A stretch of 64,000 nucleotides of DNA from Mytilus galloprovincialis (Eukaryota; Mollusca; Bivalvia; Mytilida; Mytilidae): positions 45,945,305 to 46,009,304 of the forward strand of contig NC_134847.1 of NCBI RefSeq assembly GCF_965363235.1, in the 5' to 3' direction. The notes below the pieces were generated by a model. The model worked only from the letters and a program-made list of their open reading frames with translations. It was not told the DNA's origin and did not search any database. This document shows, piece by piece, positions 57,901 through 64,000 of the stretch; positions within the stretch are counted from its first letter, which is position 1, and every line of letters starts with the position of its first letter. A program made the translations under genes and the position numbers.

Positions 57901-60579
57901 GTTCAGTGGTCAAAGTTAAGTTTTTGAGTTTTGGTCTTTTTATCTAATGCTATATGCCATAGGTCAACTATATTTGGTGTATGGAAATATTTTATGATCT
58001 TTATGTCAGTCGAGCAGGTTTTATTTAACCGTGACCTCATTTTTACGGTTCATTGCACAGTGTTAAGTTTTTATGTTTTGGTCTATTTTTCTTAAACTAT
58101 AAGTAATGTTTCAACTATATATGTTGTATAGAAGCATTGTTAGCTGTACCTGTCTGCCTGGCATGGTTCATCTGACCTGGACCTCTTTTTCAAGGTTCAT
58201 TGGTCTTTGTTTAGTTATCTTGGTTAATGTTAAGTTTATGTGACAGTTGTAATAAAGCTTAGCTTTATACTTAGGACTATCAACATAATATCAATGATTA
58301 GTATAGAAGGCGAGACATTTCAGCGTGTGCACTCTTGTTATATTACAGATATTATATCAATGGATGATTTTCTCAATAAGCATGGAGAGTTCTCTACATG
58401 GATAGAAGAAGAGGTAACAAATAGATTTAGCCATGTATAATTAATTTTCATATTCATAGATGCACAATATTTGAAAAATAATAGCTCAGATATCAGGACT
58501 GTATATTCAGGAATTTTTATGAGGTTTTTGATAATGCAATCAGGTGATTAACACAAATATTGAAAACTTGTATTCTGATATCTGATACGTATATATCTCA
58601 TCTGTATCCAGATTTCTTGAAATTTTAAACATAGGTATTTATTCAGAGCTCCGAGAGGTTTGTCTTATACAGATTGCTCAATTTGGTCCAATTTTTACTT
58701 TCATTGCAAACAGCCAAATATCTATCAACCAATGAAAAAATCTCTTGAAAACACCAATGTTAAAAAGCTTGAAAATGTCTGAAATTTATTGAATTTTAAT
58801 CAGGGACATGTTTCCAAATTTATCAATATTTTACCAAATTTCAAGTTCTTTTTAATTGATTCAAAGTTGCTTTTGATATATTATAAAGAAGGAACTTTGT
58901 ACATTCTAAGGATTTATTTTTCAGAAACATAAATGTACAAAGAATATGACATCTCCAAAGTTAAAGGCATACTTCAAAGATTTTATGAAGTTGTGGAACA
59001 AGAGAAAGTTGCCTGGGGTATGATAATTCTGATTAAAATACAGATCATGTGTCCATGCATTGCTTATAGATCTGACAACTCTTCATTTTTCTTTCCGGAT
59101 CCTATAGATTTGCCCTAATGATACACAACATCAAAAATTTAAAGGCTGAAAATTCATTGGCTGATATAAAAATCACCAGAACATAAAGTAGATACCGGTA
59201 GGCACGTTGTTATATTCTGATAAGCAAAGTGTTGACACTAATTTTAATCAGGTTGTGTGGTATGATCAAATATATTGGTAGCACTATTATATTTCATTTA
59301 AATCTATTAGAATCTTACAAAATGAACATACTCTTACATACACAGCTTCAAATTCAAGAAAATTGTTATAGAAACAATTGAAAACTTTTGATGTTTTGAT
59401 GGTCTCTTTACTGTTGATTTGTATGTTTCTGTGCAGGAGTGGATTATTTAATGTCTGTAGACTTTAATTTTTTTTAATGTAATATGATCAGTGTAAGGAT
59501 TAGCATTTAGGCCCCTTGAATTTGAAAATCAAAAAAGTATTATAAAACTACCAAATAACATCCTTACTGATTTTTGAATTTCGTCATATTAGAATTAAGG
59601 CTTCAGAGATCTCACATTTAGAGTAAAGCAGTCAAAACTGCCAAAAAGATATAAGAATCACACTGTTTGTCAATCAATCAATGTGTCTTGTTTGCACTAC
59701 TCCTATGAATCAACTAGTCAGATACATGTATCCTGTTAAGGGCAAACATCTTTTAACCTTTGAGCAATAATACATCATCAAACATGGTGGCAACCTTTAC
59801 TGAAAAAGGGAAATTAACAAAATTAATCACCCTAAAAACATATAGTTTTAAGAAGGGATACTATAACCAAAGTTTTTGACATTATTTGAAAAAGAAAAGA
59901 TGATGAACAGTTATTTAAAGATCAAACGTCATGGTTACCAGACTTAGTTTCATATATGATATGTCACTCGTTGTTCCTGCAATCTACATGTACACTGAAT
60001 ATAATATAAAAAAGAAGATGTGATATGATTGCCAATGAGACAACTCTCCACCTGAGACCAAATGACACAGACATTGTTTATAGTAAAAGTTTGATATGCC
60101 ATTTAACTTTGATCCTCAGAAACTCGAGGTTTATTGTTTTGCTTTCCCAACTGCATTTCTAACTGGTTAATGACCAACATTGCCTTTATTGATATGAAGC
60201 AAAGAATTTTATTGCTACTTTCATGCATGTCATTCAGCCTTATTGAACAAAAATAAAATATTGCTTATTTGTAAAATTTGTGTGTCTTAAAAACGCAATT
60301 TACTTACCATATGTTTTTCTGTTATTTCAGAAATATTACAGAGGTTCGACAGACTCGGAGAGTCCCTGTCCTACTTATATTGCCAGAGGATTTAGTTTCG
60401 ATGAGGAAGTGGTCTTCGATTCCAGAAAACAACTCTGTAGACCAAAGAAGAGACTTTCAATTGAGACACACAATGTCCTTGATTCACCATTTTCAACATT
60501 TGGGAAAACACCACCAAAACGATTACCTGCAATGACAAGTCTACAGAAACTTGAAACTCATCATGAACTTGAAACACAG
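54971..60579 (+). CDS. Lysine-rich probable nuclear protein, five exons, ends unresolved
   Basis: Exons 54971-55149 (phase 2 to 1), 55888-56001 (1 to 1), 58349-58413 (1 to 0), 58925-59017 (0 to 0) and 60331-60579 (0 to 0), all with AG/GT borders and compatible phases. Sequence blocks: KKRGILPALSELTNF and an acidic serine stretch (SETSEEEMD); SRKQRTFAKMSVRRDKKKDQ, a likely nuclear localisation signal and coiled region; SMDDFLNKHGEFSTWIEEE; KLKAYFKDFMKLWNKRKLPG, an aromatic-basic helix that looks conserved; then a Ser/Thr-rich region with FSTFGKTPPKRLP, a possible proline-directed kinase site. I do not recognise the family. The first coding exon is upstream and not found. Downstream, AG at 61621-61622 and a donor at 61669 could frame another exon, but its phase does not fit the more protein-like frame, so an intervening exon may be missing. 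The transcript may leave the window. Confidence 0.65.
55216..55349. mobile_element. 124-bp MITE, GTTAT duplication
   Basis: GTTAT at 55216-55220 and 55345-55349 flanks ends CAGAGGCGGAT and ATCCGCTACTG. The interior shares 'atcactgaagcatgactgga' with 37309-37402. The CAG-GGCGGATCC end type is common among hAT-like MITEs. It sits in the first intron of the gene 4 exons. Confidence 0.7.
56104..56640 (+). repeat. Dispersed repeat 'agatgtggtatgagtg' family, longest copy
   Basis: Starts 'ggaagatatggtgtgagtgc' and runs past 'ctataaagggccccaaaa', 'catcagattcctgactta' and 'aggcttaactcaataaaa'. It extends the family well beyond the 14402 and 33557 copies. Lies in an intron of gene 4. Confidence 0.7.
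56641..56998. mobile_element. Foldback-ended MITE-like element, copy 2 (reversed)
   Basis: Reverse-orientation copy of 10011-10353: hairpin end first ('gtaaaagcgttgaccg' ... 'cggtcaacgcttttacaac'), then 'gtgcactttattgtgggacc' and 'gccaatcagaataacg'. The loop holds an extra palindrome GAAGCGC-gga-GCGCTTC. About 358 bp. It abuts the 56104-56640 repeat. Confidence 0.8.
57242..58338 (+). repeat. 1.1-kb dispersed repeat 'gtcgagcctgcaac', copy 2
   Basis: Collinear with 53269-54340 and highly similar; about 27 bp longer because it keeps a segment ('gacctggacctctttttcaa') that is missing from copy 1. Its right end, 'gcactcttgt', lies only 10 bp before the acceptor of the exon at 58349, so the repeat borders the splice site. 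Confidence 0.85.
59018..60330. other. Intron of gene 4 with short repeat fragments
   Basis: No exon is seen. A 50-bp minus-strand fragment of the 47050 repeat lies at about 60004-60055 ('gccaatgagacaactctcc'). Confidence 0.5.
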
Positions 60580-61689
60580 GTAAACTCTTTTGAGTTGTTG
60601 CTGTTTTATGTACTGTAAATTCAGAAATTATTGCTTGCATTTATTATTGCGATTTTGTCATTTTGACTAAAATGCAATTTTAATTTTTGCAATATTGAAA
60701 AAGTCCTGTTTAATTCATTTAAAAAAATAAAAAATGCGAGTTTAAATTATTGCGATCATAACCCTGTTGTTATTCGCAATAATAAAAACATAGTACTAAT
60801 TTCTGAATTTACAGTATAAGCATTTAAAGTTTACAACAGTAAAAATTCAAAATTTATTTGCTGTAATAATTGACATCTAACAGTACTCCATATTTAATTT
60901 TTAAAGAAAATAAACTGGCCATTAAGTGTTTAAATTAATGCAGGTATTCTTCCCTTGGTCATCCCAACTCTTTTAAATTACATGGTACTCCCAATAGAGT
61001 GCTCGTTTCTCATAGTTTTCTATTTAAATTGATGCCATTAAATAGAGTTAAAAATTATCAAGATTACCTCCCCTTGATCATCATCAAACTTTATTAACCA
61101 ATAATTCATTGAGACATTGATATACTTGTTTGAATGTAAAAAGATATAGTACTAGCCTATGAAATGGTTACTTTCAACTTGGACCTTAAAAAATCTGTTC
61201 AATCTGAAAGCAAATTACAAAATTACTTTCAAGCAATTTTTATACTTGCAAGACTAGTTTGATGAAAACTAGTTTAGGATGAATCTGTCTTAAGTGGCAT
61301 TTTATAACAAGAATTTTATTTCTAAACTGTTGAAGTATTGTTATTTTAGGGACACAACTATGCATAGATGTTGTGGCTATTGTAAATTAAAAATATGAAG
61401 AGTTATGAATTTTAACAAATTGGCCATCCCAGTAATACATACTTCTTGAGTATGTCTGTAATCCAAAGATATGTTTTCCCATTAATTGGTTGGTGTCAGA
61501 AAACAGTTTAAATTTTACAAAAAAAATAATTTGGTTAACTGGTACAAAATTCAGGTCAGTGGTAAATGGTCCCATGAAGAAAAACGATTTCACCTATTGA
61601 AAAAATGATTTTATATTCACAGAGAGGATATGCTTCTTTAAACAGTCCAGCAGAAGAAATAAAGGAGCAGGTAAGATTTCAATATAAAA

Positions 61690-61945
61690 TTGAGAAAGGA
61701 AATGGGGAATGTGTCAAAGTGACAACAACCCGACCATAGAGCAGACAACAGCCGAAGGCCACCAATGGGTCTTCAATGTAGCGAGAAACTCCCGCACCTG
61801 TAGGTGTCCTTTAGCTGGCCCCTTAAAAAATATGTATACTAGTACAGTGATAATGGACGTCATACTAAACTCCGAATTATACACAAGAAACTAAAATTAA
61901 AAATCATACAAGACTAACTAAGGCCAGAGGCTCCTGATAAATAGT
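61690..61945 (+). repeat. Dispersed repeat 'gtgtcaaagtgacaacaacc'
   Basis: About 250 bp: 'aatggggaatgtgtcaaag', 'gaccatagagcagacaac', 'ccgaaggccaccaatggg', 'aggtgtcctttagctggcc', 'aaggccagaggctcctga'. I recall it as a common mytilid repeat. The 61-codon frame inside it is not a gene. Confidence 0.6.
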
Positions 61946-64000
61946 TTAAGAATGATGTGTTTTTTTATGAATGGCACAATTTAAGAAGATAGAATCTGAA
62001 CAGAACAAAATTATCAATAATACAAGATCTAGATTAACAAAATATATACTTTTATAATAAATTCTATTTTAGTCCAAACTGTTGAATCAAGTCCATTGTT
62101 GAAGATGCACAGAGACTTATCTGAGCAGCATATATAGTCTTTTAAGAGCCTCTAGTTTTACAATATATGGACCATAATTTGCTATTGGGCTCGTTTCCTA
62201 TAACTATAGAAAAGTGATAAAAATGTGTATTACTGTAAGAAAAGTTGTAACTACATCTAAAGATGCCTTTATTTTTATCAACATACAAGTGTATGCTACT
62301 CTTCCCTAGAAAAAAAATTGAAATTAACAAATTTTAAAGATTATACGACCGTATTTTTGTGTCGTTTCTCGCGTTACTTTTCGCTTCCGAAGTGCATAAC
62401 GCTGACTGATTTTTATAGATAATCGTCACCGGCAAATTCGTAACTTTTGCTTTCAAATAATAAAGAACATCGACCAATAAGAATAGTCAGAAGAAAATGC
62501 CGAGAACTATAAGTATTTCTGTAGCAGGTGTAAGAACACTAGCGTTACTTTGGTTTCCAATTTCGTAACGCACATTTTAGATGATGTAATCTGCTTTGTT
62601 GTAATAGAATTCTTTATAACAATATGCAAATATGAACTCTCGCGAGATGTTCAAACAGGTAAATCAGAGATGATTTACATTCTAGTTTTGTTCTTCGTAA
62701 TAATTAAGTTAGAAAATGACGTTATCGTTATGCTTTACATTTCAAACGAAACAGAAGTCCATTTATTTCCTTTTTTTTATTAAAATTGTTTTTGTCGTTA
62801 AGTTCTAATCATTTCCGGTCATACGTGAAACATGTGACTCACATGTGATCACGCCCTTACGGCTGGATGTATGATATACTAGGTCTAAACATTGTTTTTG
62901 TTTCCAACGGGATGTTAGCAAACATAATCTGTAGACTTGTTTCGTCTTGTTTAAAAAAGGAAAATACAATTTTCAAAGAGATTGCGCCGGGGGTCTATTA
63001 TTTTTCCTATGTGCATAATGTTACATACTATCTTGTGTGAAAATAAATGCCCAATGACTTGACAAAATCGATTTCAGATTTGACAGACGTTATAACACAC
63101 TTTGTTTCCTGATAACGATGTAAAGGGTCCTTGGAAAATTCAATAGACATTACGTCTCTTATCATTGTGCCGATGCTCGTTAGATTGATTTTGCTTCAGC
63201 AGTAAATATTACTGGATATTTTAGGTGAATCAAGATAATTTAATAAAAAATACATGTTAATATACCGTTACACTTGGAACGTACAAAGTTGGTATCTTTG
63301 TCACAATTTTTAATTATTTTTTTTTATTCATGTTCTGTAAACACTTTTCAGAAACGCAATAAACTTGTCAAAGGAGAAGTAAACTTTTACCATGCATGAC
63401 TTGAAAGGAAGTATTTTATTGATTTTAGCCCACTAAAGTAGGTTAAAATGTGGAAACCATGTAGATGGTGTACAGGTCACAAATATCACATGGTGCCTAT
63501 TTTAAAGATTTTAATTCCAAGTTAAAAGTTTTTTTCTTTACTGGATTTAAAGAATTTTACATTGCCAATGATTTGGAATAAATTGTATATAACTGGAATT
63601 TCAAAACCAAATATAAATACATTTTTTTGGCTAAAACATCAAGATACAACGATTATGGTATCCTGTATCAATGAAGAAAATATGGAAATTTCTGAATAAA
63701 TTGTACTAATTAATTTCAAAACAAGCACATATTTAGGAGTTTTATAATACTGTTACATTTAAGATGGATTTTAAGAAAAAGTATACTGTTCAGATTATTT
63801 TAAGCAGATTTTGCAATAAAATAAAACTAAAAAAATGCTTTCGGTTTCTTATGGTTTCCTGTCGCGTTTAAAAAAAACTTTAATTTAACATTGAAAATAG
63901 GTTTTAAATATTAACATGAAGCAAGTAACACTAGTAATGGTGTTCATTTATGTCTTTTGAAATATATTGTGCAATATAAAGAAAATAAAGATTGGTTTCC
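61946..64000. other. 3' stretch without a supportable gene
   Basis: No exon is confidently called. Around 62340-62560 CpG is more frequent than in the surroundings ('cgtttctcgcgttacttttcg', 'agcgttacttt') and could mark a promoter; an ATG at 62497 followed by a GTAAGA donor after 11 codons is possible but unsupported. The rest is A+T-rich. Confidence 0.4.

Noticed and set aside
61623-61668. Sixth exon of gene 4
   Set aside because: Borders exist, but in the phase required by the previous exon it encodes an unlikely basic peptide, while the better-looking frame needs a different phase. Left as a remark only.

Overview
This is animal nuclear DNA, A+T-rich and crowded with repeats, almost certainly from a bivalve and most likely a mytilid mussel. 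The call rests on spliced genes with GT-AG introns, extracellular mosaic proteins, and several dispersed repeats that I recall from Mytilus-type sequence: the ends around CGCGCGTCTGGCGTA, the 'agatgtggtatgagtgccaatgagac' type, and the 'gtcgagcctgcaac' type. The species is inference; no search was run.

Four host genes can be supported. (1) 2365-22558, + strand: a 13-exon gene for a predicted single-pass membrane protein of about 724 residues. It has a signal peptide, three copies of a '(H)GL-YP...YGG-VY-YN' extracellular module, one EGF-like domain, four CCP/sushi domains (each one exon of exactly 171 bp) and a C-terminal transmembrane tail. The reading frame closes exactly over all exons, and nearly every intron is phase 1. 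(2) 23254-24936, - strand: a two-exon gene for an 88-residue secreted Kunitz-type peptide, convergent with gene 1. (3) 44245-45312, - strand: an uninterrupted HAD-superfamily phosphatase gene of the p-nitrophenylphosphatase / phosphoglycolate phosphatase type. (4) 54971-60579, + strand: at least five exons of a lysine-rich, probably nuclear protein that I do not recognise; its 5' end, and probably its 3' end, are not resolved here.

Most of the rest is mobile or repeated DNA. Intron 3 of gene 1 holds a broken Penelope-like retroelement with reverse transcriptase and GIY-YIG parts, itself interrupted by other repeats. The stretch 26148-40569 looks like one very large (14.4 kb) terminal-inverted-repeat element with 8-bp flanking duplications (GAGAAGAT). 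Just inside each end lies a minisatellite built on the 9-mer GTTGGCGAC, the two arrays facing each other in inverted orientation. No transposase is visible, and the interior is filled with older repeats, including a LINE fragment and a repeat with near-identical 500-bp tandem units.

The stretch 50227-54501 is a nest of elements: a candidate 4.26-kb TIR element contains an 850-bp TIR element (with a TTAA element inside) and a 1454-bp foldback element carrying many GATGGTCGTAAC motifs (with a 129-bp element inside). Two 1.1-kb copies of one repeat (53269 and 57242) bracket the first two visible exons of gene 4.

The four genes do not form a pathway. Gene 1 and the Kunitz peptide both enter the secretory route and could act at the cell surface or in body fluids, but nothing in the sequence links them functionally.
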